Below, in pieces: positions 42,117 through 50,931 of a stretch of 64,000 nucleotides of DNA (within the stretch, counting starts at the first letter, position 1; each line of letters begins with the position of its first letter). The stretch spans positions 4,650,001 to 4,714,000 of the forward strand of contig NZ_CP159218.1 in assembly GCF_040438885.1 (NCBI RefSeq). The letters are read 5' to 3'. The stretch is from Nakamurella sp. A5-74 (lineage in GTDB: Bacteria; Actinomycetota; Actinomycetes; Mycobacteriales; Nakamurellaceae). Below the pieces are notes generated by a model. It was given only the letters and a program-made list of their open reading frames with translations. It was not told the DNA's origin and did no database searches. A program made the translations under genes and the position numbers.

Positions 42117-44887
42117 CCGGCCCCTTCGGTCACGACCCGCGTGACCCCCGCCCACCTGACCCGCGCCAGGCGCAGCGTGAGCAGGCACAACGTGAGCAGG
42201 CACAACGTGAGCAGGCACAGCGTGAGCAGGCACAGCGCGAGCAGGCACAGCGCGAGCAGGCACAAGGCGAGCACGCACAACGTGAGCACGCACAGCGGGA
42301 GAGGGCACAACGCGAGCAGGCACCGCGGGTCCGGGCAGCTCCGCGGGACCGGGCAGCACCGCCGGACCCGCGTGGCCGGGCAGCACCGCCGGACCCGCGT
42401 GGCCGGGACAGGGTGGCCGACGGACCCTGGGAACGACGCCCGCCACCCCGCCCGCAGGACGCCTGGCCCGCGCGTCGCCCGTTGACCGGCGACCCGGAGC
42501 AGCGCGACTCACTCACCGGCGGCCCCCGACTGCGCCCGCCGCCGCCACCCGAGCCGGTGCCGCTGCTGTATCCCGGCATGGAGGACGCCACCCAGCTCAT
42601 CCAGCGCATCAGTGACGCCGCCGGTCCGCCGGAGGTGCACGTCCTGCCCGCGGTCGAGCAGACGATGCGGATCGCCGAGCGGCCCATCGCGCCCCGCCGC
42701 GATGCCCAACCGCGCGTCCACGACGGTCGGCGGCAACCAGGTCAGAGCTGGCCCGGCGGACCACCCGCCCGGCAGCCCGGCGGCCCTCCGCAGCGGCCAC
42801 CGAGGGGCTACCGCAGGGACGACCCGCCCACCGAGCTGATCCCGAAGATCCGGCTCGCGCCGGAATCCGCGGTTACCGAGGCCACCGCCACTCCGGAAGC
42901 CGCGCAGCCCACTGCCCGAGCGGCCGGCATCGCGAAGGCCGGTGCCCTGCTCGCGGTCGCGACGCTGGTCAGCAGGCTCACCGGCTTCGTCGCGAAGGTA
43001 CTGCTGGGAGCGGCGCTGGGGATCTACATCGTCAACGACTCCTACAACGTGGCCAACACGTTGCCCAACATCGTGTTCGAGCTGGTGATCGGCGGGGTGC
43101 TGACGTCGATCGCGATCCCGCTGCTCTCGCGGGCCCGCAAGGACCCCGACGGCGGAGAGCTGTACACCCAACGGCTGATGACGGTCGGCATCGTCGGCCT
43201 ACTGGTGATCACCGTGCTGGCCGTGCTGGCTGCCCCGGTGTTCACCACGATCTACATCGGCCGCTCGAGCAAGGCCGATCCCACTCTGACCACGGATCTC
43301 GCGAGGCTGCTGTTGCCGCAGATCCTGTTCTACGGGCTGGCCGCGCTGTTCGGTGCGATCCTCAACTCGAAGGAGAAGTTCGCCGCTCCGGCCTGGGCAC
43401 CGGTCGTCAACAACCTGGTCGTCATCGGCGTCGCGCTGACGATCGCGCGCCTGCCCGGTGGCATCTTCAACCCCGCCGGCGCCATGGTGAAGCCCAGCTC
43501 CACCCAACTCTGGCTGCTGGGGCTCGGCACTACCGCCGGCATCGTCATCCAGGCCGCCGTGATGGTCCCGGCCCTGCTGCGGTCCGGGTTCCGCTTCCGC
43601 TGGCGGTGGGGTGGTGATCCACGGCTGAAGCAGGCGGGCCGGCTGATGGTCTGGTCGATCGCGTACGCCCTGAGCTCCACGGTCGCGTTCGCCGTGGTCT
43701 CCCGAGTGCTCACCGGTCACGTCAACGGCGGTATCAGTACCTTCGCCTACGCCTCGCTGCTGTTCCAGCTGCCGTACGGGATCGTCGGCGTCTCACTGCT
43801 GACGGCGATCATGCCCCGGATGAGCCGGCACGCGGCCGACGGCGACCTCCCCGCGGTCAAGGACGACGCCTCCCTGGCCGGACGCCTGACAATCATTGCT
43901 CTGTTGCCGGTGGCCGCAGCCATGGTGGCCCTCGGCGTGCCGATCGCATCGGCGGCCTTCCAGCACGGGAACGTCACCCCCGCGGCGGCGACCTCGATCG
44001 GGCTGACCCTGACCACCATGGCGGTCGGCCTCGTCCCGTTGGCAGTGACGCTCATCCAGATGCGCGTGTTCTACGCCATGCACGACGCCCGTACACCCAC
44101 CTTCATCAACCTCATCATGGTCGGCGTCCGAGTGCCGCTGGTGCTGCTCTGCGTCCAGCTGCCGGCCGACCGGATCGTGCTCGGTGTCGCGCTCGCCACC
44201 ACGCTCTCCTACGTCGTCGGCGCTGTCGTCGGGGAGATCTGGCTCCGCCACCGGTTCGGCTCGATGGGCAGTCGACGGATGCTCGTCACCGGCGGCAAGA
44301 CCCTGATCGCGGCCGTCGTCGCGGCGGGCGCTGCCTGGTGGGTGGCCGATCTGATCGACCCGGTGGAACGCACCTGGCCGGCCTCGCTGCTGCAGCTGCT
44401 GGCGGGTGCACTGACCGGCGTGCTGGTCCTCGTCCCGCTGCTGCTCGCACTGCGGCTTCCCGAGCTCGAGCCGGCGCGGCGCAAGCTGGCTGCGCTGTTC
44501 GGATTCCCGGTCCCGGTGGCCGCCGCGCCGGCAACGCCCGACCCGACGGTCGCGGCCCGGCCCGCGAGTCTGGCACCATCGGATGGTCGTGCACGACCAC
44601 CGGGACAGCCGAGCAGGGCTCCCGATCACCGGCCGGGCGCGATGGATCCACGTCAGGGGGCCGGACAGGGCCAGCAGTTCCGGCCGTCGGACCGGCAGCC
44701 GCCCGTGCGGCCGGGGCCGGGTGTCGGGGGGGCACCGATGCCGCCCAGGACACCGCCGCAGGTTCCGCGCCAGGCACCACCGGTGCCGAGAGGCCCTGCA
44801 CCACGACCGCCCGCACAGCAGCACGACCCGAACAGCAGACCACCACGGCCACCCCAGGCCCCACCGGATCGGAGGCGTCAGCCATGA
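42113..44887 (+). CDS. murJ: lipid II flippase MurJ with long disordered N-terminal extension
   Basis: GTG 42113 overlaps the previous stop by four bases. The product has 924 residues. The core (about residues 265-790) starts IAKAGALLAVATLVSRLTGFV and has about fourteen helices, with ILFYGLAALFGAILNSKEKF and FVNDSY-like NDSYNVANTLPN. MurJ moves lipid II across the membrane for peptidoglycan synthesis. The N-terminal part begins with ten QAQRE repeats, then Pro/Arg-rich disorder, and the C-terminal tail is Pro-rich. In mycobacteria MurJ is fused to the pseudokinase, and here the pseudokinase is a separate gene overlapping the murJ stop. Confidence 0.93.
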   Translation: MTGPFGHDPRDPRPPDPRQAQREQAQREQAQREQAQREQAQREQAQREQAQGEHAQREHAQRERAQREQAPRVRAAPRDRAAPPDPRGRAAPPDPRGRDRVADGPWERRPPPRPQDAWPARRPLTGDPEQRDSLTGGPRLRPPPPPEPVPLLYPGMEDATQLIQRISDAAGPPEVHVLPAVEQTMRIAERPIAPRRDAQPRVHDGRRQPGQSWPGGPPARQPGGPPQRPPRGYRRDDPPTELIPKIRLAPESAVTEATATPEAAQPTARAAGIAKAGALLAVATLVSRLTGFVAKVLLGAALGIYIVNDSYNVANTLPNIVFELVIGGVLTSIAIPLLSRARKDPDGGELYTQRLMTVGIVGLLVITVLAVLAAPVFTTIYIGRSSKADPTLTTDLARLLLPQILFYGLAALFGAILNSKEKFAAPAWAPVVNNLVVIGVALTIARLPGGIFNPAGAMVKPSSTQLWLLGLGTTAGIVIQAAVMVPALLRSGFRFRWRWGGDPRLKQAGRLMVWSIAYALSSTVAFAVVSRVLTGHVNGGISTFAYASLLFQLPYGIVGVSLLTAIMPRMSRHAADGDLPAVKDDASLAGRLTIIALLPVAAAMVALGVPIASAAFQHGNVTPAAATSIGLTLTTMAVGLVPLAVTLIQMRVFYAMHDARTPTFINLIMVGVRVPLVLLCVQLPADRIVLGVALATTLSYVVGAVVGEIWLRHRFGSMGSRRMLVTGGKTLIAAVVAAGAAWWVADLIDPVERTWPASLLQLLAGALTGVLVLVPLLLALRLPELEPARRKLAALFGFPVPVAAAPATPDPTVAARPASLAPSDGRARPPGQPSRAPDHRPGAMDPRQGAGQGQQFRPSDRQPPVRPGPGVGGAPMPPRTPPQVPRQAPPVPRGPAPRPPAQQHDPNSRPPRPPQAPPDRRRQP
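42167..42316. repeat. 15-bp in-frame tandem repeat in murJ, ten copies
   Basis: Ten 15-bp units (type caggcacagcgtgag) encode QAQRE pentapeptides, slightly diverged at the end (QAQGE, HAQRE, RAQRE). They predict a charged helical stretch in the cytosolic N-terminus. The period keeps the frame. Confidence 0.9.
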
Positions 44888-46650
44888 CCGACCACTCGGC
44901 CGACGACGACCCGACTGTCATGGTGCCTGCGGTACAGCCCGCGGCACCGGATGCTGCGGCGGCCGACGAGCCGACGGTCATGGTGCCTGCGGTACAGCCC
45001 GCGGCACCGGATGCTGCGGCGGCCGACCAAACGGTCGCCCTGACGAACCCCCGACGAGGGACCCGGTCGGGGGCCGATCAGCCACCGGCGCCCGAGCTGG
45101 CACCCGGCTCGACCATCGGTGAGCGGTACCGGCTCACCGCGCTGGTCGGCACCGACACGCACGGCAACCGGTTCTGGCGGGCCAGGGACACGGTGCTGCC
45201 CCGCGACATGGCGGTCACCCTGCTGCCCGATTCCTCGGGGACCTCGGCGACCGTCGCCCGCACCCTGCGCGCCGGCCGGCTGCGGCACATCGGGCTCCCC
45301 CAGACCCTCGACCTCGGCTCCGAGAACGGTCAGACGTTCGTCGTCGGCCAGTGGGTGGACGGCGCGACGCTGACCGACCTGCTCGCCAAGGGTCCGTTGG
45401 AGCCTGCCGTCGCGAGCGCGATCGCCGGTCGGGTCAGCGAGGCGGTCGCCGAGGCCCACCGCAACGGGTTGGCCCTCGGGTCCATCCATCCGTCGCTGGT
45501 CCGGGTCAACGTCGACGGTCAGGCGCGCTTCTCGCACGTCATCGCGCACGCCACCGCCACCCCGGACGACGACATCCGCGCGGTCGGTGCGCTGCTGTAC
45601 CTGATGCTCACGGGTACCTGGCCGGCCAGCGACCAGCTGGCGCCGCTCACCGACACCTCGCTACCGTCGGCCCCGCAGCGGGGCGGCCGAGAACTCCTGG
45701 CTGACGTCGCTGTCCCCGGGATCCCGCAGGCACTGGCCCAGCTCACCGCGGGCGCGCTGCACCCGGAGGATCCCGACGGGATCCATGCGGTCGCCGCCCT
45801 CGCCTCGCTCCTGCAGACGCCGGACCCGTCCGCATCGGGTGGCGGATCACTGCGCGCCCCCGAGCAGAGCGAGCCGGAGGTCCCGCCGCCGACCATGTCG
45901 CCGGCCGACCGTCGACTCCGCAAGGAGCGTCGGGTGAAGGTCAGCATCGCGTCGGCGTTCATCGCGGCCTTCGTCGCGCTCATCCTGATCGTCGCCGGGA
46001 CGTTCGCCAGGAACACCCTGGTCAGCATCAACGACCAGAACCAGACCCAGCTCGACCCGCTCGCCGACCGTCCCTCGACGTCCGGCGCCGCACCGACGAC
46101 GGTGGCCAACAACGGACGCCCGAGCACCTCGGGGAGCTCGACGTCCGCACCCGCCAGCTCCACGCCGCCGTCCTCCTCCGCGCCGGCCGCGCAGCAGATG
46201 ACGATCGTCGGGGCCGAGGTGTTCGACCCCGAGGGCACCGGCAAGAAGGACAACGTCGACTTCCTCGACCGACTGTGGGACGGCGATCCGCAGACCGAGT
46301 GGGAGACCTGGGTCTACAAGCAGCAGTTCAGGTCCAAGGCCGACGGCGGCTACAAGGTCGGCGTCGGCGTCATCCTGCAATTCGACCGACCGATCACCCC
46401 GCAGTCGGTGGAGATCAACAGCGCCGACACCGGTATGACGGTGCAGATCCGCACCGCCGTCGGCTTCCAACTCGGTGCGGTGGACTCCACGACCCTGCTC
46501 GCCACCGGCGGCGTCGCCGGTGGTCCCGTGGTGATCCCGGTGACAGGTGCGCCGCCGTCGCAGTACCTGCTGGTCTTCATCAACCAGATCCCGGGAGCCG
46601 AGAGCACCTGGCGCGGCCGGATCGGCGAGATCGTGGTGAAGGGTTCGTGA
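44884..46650 (+). CDS. membrane pseudokinase with extracytoplasmic discoidin-like domain (MviN-partner type)
   Basis: ATG 44884 overlaps the murJ stop (ATGA). The product has 588 residues. Two 20-residue direct repeats DPTVMVPAVQPAAPD open the protein. The kinase-like domain (about 78-310) begins IGERYRLTALVGTDTHGNRFW but has Thr where the ATP lysine belongs (DMAVTLLP) and no HRD catalytic Asp (IHPSLVRVN), so it should not phosphorylate. One membrane helix (IASAFIAAFVALILIVAGTF, about 356-376), a Ser/Thr/Pro linker and a beta-rich domain (FLDRLWDGDPQTEWETWV) follow. The mycobacterial counterpart recruits an FHA protein to control MurJ. Confidence 0.85.
   Translation: MTDHSADDDPTVMVPAVQPAAPDAAAADEPTVMVPAVQPAAPDAAAADQTVALTNPRRGTRSGADQPPAPELAPGSTIGERYRLTALVGTDTHGNRFWRARDTVLPRDMAVTLLPDSSGTSATVARTLRAGRLRHIGLPQTLDLGSENGQTFVVGQWVDGATLTDLLAKGPLEPAVASAIAGRVSEAVAEAHRNGLALGSIHPSLVRVNVDGQARFSHVIAHATATPDDDIRAVGALLYLMLTGTWPASDQLAPLTDTSLPSAPQRGGRELLADVAVPGIPQALAQLTAGALHPEDPDGIHAVAALASLLQTPDPSASGGGSLRAPEQSEPEVPPPTMSPADRRLRKERRVKVSIASAFIAAFVALILIVAGTFARNTLVSINDQNQTQLDPLADRPSTSGAAPTTVANNGRPSTSGSSTSAPASSTPPSSSAPAAQQMTIVGAEVFDPEGTGKKDNVDFLDRLWDGDPQTEWETWVYKQQFRSKADGGYKVGVGVILQFDRPITPQSVEINSADTGMTVQIRTAVGFQLGAVDSTTLLATGGVAGGPVVIPVTGAPPSQYLLVFINQIPGAESTWRGRIGEIVVKGS
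44911..45030. repeat. 60-bp direct repeat in the pseudokinase gene
   Basis: Two 60-bp units (44911-44970 and 44971-45030) are nearly identical at base level and encode the duplicated TVMVPAV segment. Their close identity suggests a recent duplication. Confidence 0.9.
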
Positions 46651-46706
46651 GGCTGCCCGATCGGTGCGTCCCAGCCCACTCCCGTTCACCCGGTTAGGCT
46701 GCTCCG

Positions 46707-47351
46707 GTGCCTGTCCTGGACTCCGGTCGCTCCGACGCCGAGTTGATCGCTGCGCACGCGCAGGGTGACACGTCGGCGTTCGCCGAGCTGACGGCTCGGC
46801 ACCGGGACCGGATGTGGGCGGTCGCTCTCCGCACGCTGCGCGACCCCGAGGAGGCCGCGGACGCCGTCCAGGACGCCCTCATCTCCGCGTTCAGGGCCGC
46901 CGACCGCTTCCGCGCCGAGTCCGCCGTCACCACGTGGCTGCATCGAATCGTCGTCAACGCGTGTCTGGACCGCATCCGTCGCCGCAAGACTCGACCGACG
47001 GTCGCGATGCCCCAGGAGGGCGGGGAGAACGTCAGCAACTCCGACCTGCAGGCGCTTGCCGACAAACGCGACCACATGGCCGAGCGCGAGTTGCGGATGG
47101 ACATCGGCGAGGCCATGGGCACCCTGCCGGAGAACCAACGCGCCGCGATCGTGTTGGTGGACGTCGAGGGGTACCCGGTGGCGGACGCAGCGGTGATGCT
47201 CGGCGTCGCCGAGGGAACCATCAAGAGCCGTTGCGCCCGTGGCCGCGCGAAACTTGCCGTCCAGCTCGGACATCTGCGGAACCGATCGACGGACGCCGTC
47301 GTCGGAGGATCAGCCGAAGGCACATCAGCCAGAGCGGATTCTCCACCCTGA
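46707..47351 (+). CDS. sigM: ECF sigma factor, SigM type
   Basis: GTG 46707 gives 214 residues. Region 2 reads YDALDAM-like MWAVALRTLRDPEEAADAVQD and FRAESAVTTWLHRIVVNACL. Region 4 is LPENQRAAIVLVDVEGYPV and GVAEGTIKSRCARGRAK. The position between the murJ-pseudokinase pair and an anti-sigma gene equals that of mycobacterial sigM. It directs transcription of an envelope-related regulon. No auto-regulated promoter could be fixed upstream. Confidence 0.92.
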   Translation: MPVLDSGRSDAELIAAHAQGDTSAFAELTARHRDRMWAVALRTLRDPEEAADAVQDALISAFRAADRFRAESAVTTWLHRIVVNACLDRIRRRKTRPTVAMPQEGGENVSNSDLQALADKRDHMAERELRMDIGEAMGTLPENQRAAIVLVDVEGYPVADAAVMLGVAEGTIKSRCARGRAKLAVQLGHLRNRSTDAVVGGSAEGTSARADSPP

Positions 47352-47438
47352 CCCTGTCGGTGGACCGGTGACAGCCGGTCGACCAGGGGCCTGTTCGAGT
47401 GGGGGACCGCCAGCAGGGCACGCAAGGGAGTACCACTG

Positions 47439-48542
47439 ATGAGCACCGAGTTCCGCACACCGCACGGACCGCCCTGGGACGTCGACGACGTCGCAGACGT
47501 CCATGCCGGCGTGTTCCCCGCCGAGGTGACGGCCGACCTCCTCACCCGGATCCGGTCCGATCCGGACGGCGCGGCCGTCCTCACGGCACTCGATTCGACC
47601 GTCGATGATCTCTCGCTGCTCCCCCCCCTGCTGATGCCCGAGAAGTACGTGCTGCGGATGGAGACCGCCCTGTTCGCCGAGCGGCGCACAGCCGCTGCCA
47701 CGCGTCCGATCGCCCGCGAGCGTCTCGGTGCACTCCTCGCACCGGGCGTCGGCGGAGGCGGCTCCCAGGACGGGCGGCGTCCGGTGCCGCACCTGCCGAC
47801 ACCCCGACCACAGACCATCGGCGGGCACGGGGCTCCGCGGCCGATGGCCACCCGTCAGGCGCCCACGGTGCCACCCCGTCATCAGCCGGTGATCCCGGCC
47901 TTCCTGCCCGGCGGACCGCCGCCGTCCACCCCGCCGCCAGCGGCTCCGGTCCACGACCTGGCCGAGGCACGGGGGCGGGCCGCCACCAGCTCTGCCACCC
48001 CCGCATCCCGGCCCGCGGCGAGCGGGCCGTCGGGTCCCGCCCGGCTCGGTTCGCTCGAGGCCCAGCGTCGCAAGCGTCGCCGCTGGACCACCGGTGTGCT
48101 GGCCGCTGCCGCCGTCGCCGGGATCGGCGTGATCACCGCGGTGGCCCTCAACCAGCCCTCGTCGTCCGACGGGGTTGCCGGTGCGCCCGCTGCGGTCGCC
48201 CCCACCCCTGCCGTGACTGTGCCCGGGGACGTCAGCTCCGGATCCGGCGCCCTGCAGCTGGATCTGGACAACCTCGCCCCCGCCCTGCCCTCCATCGAGG
48301 GCCAGAGCCCCGGCGGCAACCTGGCCGGACTCGCCCAGTTCGGCGAGTGCCTCAAGCTCAACGCGATCAACCCCGATGACGTCACCGGCGCCACCAAGGT
48401 CACCTACTCCGGTGGCCAGGCCGTGGCGATCGTCGTCAAGGACGCCACCGACAGCAGCAAGGTGCGGGTCGTCGTCGTGGGCACCACCTGCGGCACCGAC
48501 GGCGCCACCGCCCAACTGGCCGACCGCACCGTCACCCGCTGA
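47439..48542 (+). CDS. membrane anti-sigma factor (SigM partner)
   Basis: ATG 47439 follows AAGGGAG. The product has 367 residues. The cytosolic N-terminal part (AGVFPAEVTADLLTRIRSD; VDDLSLLPPLLMPEKYVLRME) resembles the sigma-binding part of actinomycete anti-SigM proteins but lacks the HxxxCxxC zinc motif. After a Pro-rich linker, one helix follows (TTGVLAAAAVAGIGVITAVAL, about 212-232). The outer domain contains two Cys (FGECLKL, GTTCGTDG) that could pair. It holds SigM inactive at the membrane. Confidence 0.8.
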   Translation: MSTEFRTPHGPPWDVDDVADVHAGVFPAEVTADLLTRIRSDPDGAAVLTALDSTVDDLSLLPPLLMPEKYVLRMETALFAERRTAAATRPIARERLGALLAPGVGGGGSQDGRRPVPHLPTPRPQTIGGHGAPRPMATRQAPTVPPRHQPVIPAFLPGGPPPSTPPPAAPVHDLAEARGRAATSSATPASRPAASGPSGPARLGSLEAQRRKRRRWTTGVLAAAAVAGIGVITAVALNQPSSSDGVAGAPAAVAPTPAVTVPGDVSSGSGALQLDLDNLAPALPSIEGQSPGGNLAGLAQFGECLKLNAINPDDVTGATKVTYSGGQAVAIVVKDATDSSKVRVVVVGTTCGTDGATAQLADRTVTR

Positions 48543-48543
48543 C

Positions 48544-48671
48544 GGTCGTTCACCAGCCAAGTTCGCGGTACTGGCGGTCGCTTACCGGGCAGGTTCGCGG
48601 TACTGGCGGTCGTTTACCGGGCAGGTTCGCGGTACTGGCGGTCGTTTACCGGCGAAGTTCGCGTGCTGATG
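48544..48671. repeat. 32-bp tandem repeat, four copies
   Basis: Units begin at 48544, 48576, 48608 and 48640 with core ggtcgtttaccgggcaggtt then cgcggtactggc. The unit is the reverse-complement relative of the 3323-3433 array. It lies 3' of the anti-sigma gene and 5' of the converging tethered-sigma stop, at a convergent gene end. Confidence 0.9.
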
Positions 48672-48778
48672 GTCCGCAAACCTCAGCCCGCGTCCCCCCG
48701 GGTGCCCGATCCGGGTGGGTCGCCGCACAGGGGTCTTCCCTGACCAGCTCGAGCGGGGATGTTAGACCGGGACAGCGG

Positions 48779-50770
48779 TCAGAGCGCGGGCAGCAGGATT
48801 TCCTCGTCTCCGATCCTGATCTGCAGCGGCCGGTGCACGTCGCTCACCGGGGGAATGTCCAGCTGGTACACCATCGTGACGGGCCGGGAACTGTCGTTCC
48901 CGAACGATCCCGCTGCGCCGTCCTGGGCTATCTCGATCGACTGGTCCGCAAGCAACGTCGCTGACGGCACCAGCACCTCGGTGTTCCCGGGCGGTAGCGA
49001 GACCTCGAGGTGCAGCTTGTTGTCCGCGGAGCGACCGATCCGATCGATGCCCAGCAGCTTCTGGTGGCGGGTCTCCAGCCTGACCAGCTTGGCCGGCTCC
49101 ACGGAACTGGTCGGGCTGGGCCTCAAGCTCGTCGCCGTGACGGTGAACACGTCCGTCGTGCCCGATCGATCCCTCGTGCTGTTGAACACCACCACCTGGA
49201 ACGGCGATCCGGGTGGATGCGGCGGGATCTGGATCACGTGGATCGCAGTCTCGGGCAACCCCGGGCAGAGCTCGTCGGTGGGCCGGATGACGACGGTCAC
49301 CTCAGTGCCGTTGCCGAGATCAGCGGTCGCGAACGCCCCGCACCCACGCGCGCTGACCAGCAGCCGACCGGTCTCCGGCTGCCAGTGCACGTCGACGTCC
49401 GGCGAGTGCCCGACGGTCCGGACGCCCGACACGGACGGCAGCCCGGCGCCGGTTCCCGACCGGTCCAGCTCCAGGCCACTGAGACCGGGCAGCAGTAGCG
49501 TGCCGGACCTGCCGGTGACCCTGACCACCGACTGACCATCGTTCTGTCCGACCAACGGCGCGAAGGCGACCACCCGCAGCGAATCCCCCTTGCACCGCTG
49601 GTCGGGCCCGATCCCGCCGTACAGGTCGAGGTGCAGCGCTGTGGTGCTGTCCAGCCGCAGCCGGATCTGCCGGTCGTTGCAGAGCAGCGTCTCCGGGATC
49701 CCGACCAGCAGGTCGCCGGTGGCGACCTCCCACGCCACCCGCACGCCACCTGCCGCGCCGGCGGCGGACGGGAAGGCGCTGATGAGGCCGGTGCTGGGCC
49801 ACGCCGGCCGCGACCCGCGCGGGCTCGCGGCCGGACCGACGTCCACCGGCAGGGCATTCCGGGAGTACCCGGTCGTCGTCGACCGCGCCTGATCGGCGCC
49901 CTTGCTGTACTGGACCCCCGCGCTGGTGGAGGCCACAGGCAGCGGGGTCACCGACGCGGCCGGCTGCCGGACGATCACGGCGCCGGCCACGACGATGCCG
50001 ACGACGGCAACCGCGATCCCACCGATCAGCGAGAGCCTGGCGCGTCGCCCCAGCATCGACATCCGGGATGACGGCTGCTCGAACATGGCCGGAGGGATGC
50101 CGGCGCGGAACTGCGCACCGTCCACCCGGAGCAGCGCGTCGATCGAGCGGTGGGCATCACGGACGGGATCGAGTCCCGGCTCGTCCGGTCCGGTATCGGG
50201 ATCGGCGCTCTGAGCAGAGGTGGGTGTGAGTGCACGATGCAGCCGCAGGCGGGCATCGGACAGCGCGGATCCGACCGCACCGACGGAGCAGCCCGTCACC
50301 GCCCCAGTGTCGGCCAGGGTGAGTCCGACCAGATAATGACAGTCGACGGCCCGCCGCTGGGGTGCGGTGAGTAGTTCGAGTGCACGCGCGAGCTTGACCG
50401 GGTCTGCAGCCGCAGGCGGATCGGCACCGACGGGCCGACCGTCAGCGGGGTCAGCAGCGATGGGACCATTCGGGGTCTGATCAGCAGCGCCGGGTTGCTG
50501 CGGGGCCAGCGCGGTCAGCAGCTCGGAGCGCGCCCGACCGTCCACCCGGCGGCACTGGTCGGCCAGGACCGAGCACAACCAGGCGCGCTCCGTGCTCTCG
50601 TCCGGGTCGAACCGGGAGCGCTGGTACCACGCACGCGTCAGGGCCTGTTGGACGAGGCTCTCGTGCTCGCCCGGAGCAAGACGCGCTGCCAGCCAGCTGA
50701 GCGTTGCCAGGTGCGGCTCCACGAACGCAGCGAAGTCATCGGTGGCCACGATGAGGGGCTCGAGCGTCAT
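48779..50770 (-). CDS. sigma-70-like (ECF) protein with C-terminal membrane segment and extracytoplasmic domain
   Basis: ATG 50770 follows GAGGGGGTCAGGG. The product has 663 residues. Residues about 10-70 look like sigma region 2 (ESLVQQALTRAWYQRSRFD; RAWLCSVLADQCRR). Residues about 125-180 look like region 4 (LELLTAPQRRAVDCHYLVGL; GCSVGAVGSALSDARLRLH). One helix follows at about 244-266 (LSLIGGIAVAVVGIVVAGAV). About 390 outer residues have Cys in LLCNDRQ, DQRCKGD, ARGCGAF and DELCPG. So a DNA-binding domain and a sensor are fused across the membrane, which would replace a separate anti-sigma. Targets are unknown. It is divergent from trxB. Confidence 0.7.
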   Translation of the reverse strand: MTLEPLIVATDDFAAFVEPHLATLSWLAARLAPGEHESLVQQALTRAWYQRSRFDPDESTERAWLCSVLADQCRRVDGRARSELLTALAPQQPGAADQTPNGPIAADPADGRPVGADPPAAADPVKLARALELLTAPQRRAVDCHYLVGLTLADTGAVTGCSVGAVGSALSDARLRLHRALTPTSAQSADPDTGPDEPGLDPVRDAHRSIDALLRVDGAQFRAGIPPAMFEQPSSRMSMLGRRARLSLIGGIAVAVVGIVVAGAVIVRQPAASVTPLPVASTSAGVQYSKGADQARSTTTGYSRNALPVDVGPAASPRGSRPAWPSTGLISAFPSAAGAAGGVRVAWEVATGDLLVGIPETLLCNDRQIRLRLDSTTALHLDLYGGIGPDQRCKGDSLRVVAFAPLVGQNDGQSVVRVTGRSGTLLLPGLSGLELDRSGTGAGLPSVSGVRTVGHSPDVDVHWQPETGRLLVSARGCGAFATADLGNGTEVTVVIRPTDELCPGLPETAIHVIQIPPHPPGSPFQVVVFNSTRDRSGTTDVFTVTATSLRPSPTSSVEPAKLVRLETRHQKLLGIDRIGRSADNKLHLEVSLPPGNTEVLVPSATLLADQSIEIAQDGAAGSFGNDSSRPVTMVYQLDIPPVSDVHRPLQIRIGDEEILLPAL

Positions 50771-50821
50771 CCCTGACCCCCTCGATCGTCTCCGCTCCCA
50801 CCATCCTGCCCCCGGGAGCGG

Positions 50822-50848
50822 GGAATGCGGCTGGGTAGGCTGGTTGTT
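50822..50848 (+). promoter_or_regulatory. SigR/SigH-like promoter upstream of trxB
   Basis: A GGAAT element at 50822 is followed after 16 or 19 bases by GTT (50843 or 50846). The SigR/SigH consensus is GGAAT-N18-GTT, so the spacing is slightly off. It lies about 85 bp before the trxB start. In Streptomyces and mycobacteria trxBA is a main disulfide-stress target of this sigma class. Confidence 0.4.
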
Positions 50849-50931
50849 CAGCAGAACAGAAGCGCGGGAGCACAGGCCGCGCCTTGAAGTGCCCACCCAG
50901 GAGCAGGTCCAGCAGCGAGGAGCAGGCACCC

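Noticed and set aside
42130-42687. Cys/Ser/Arg-rich minus-strand frame over the murJ 5' end
   Set aside because: It is the antisense of the QAQRE repeat; CACSRCA repeats are a by-product.
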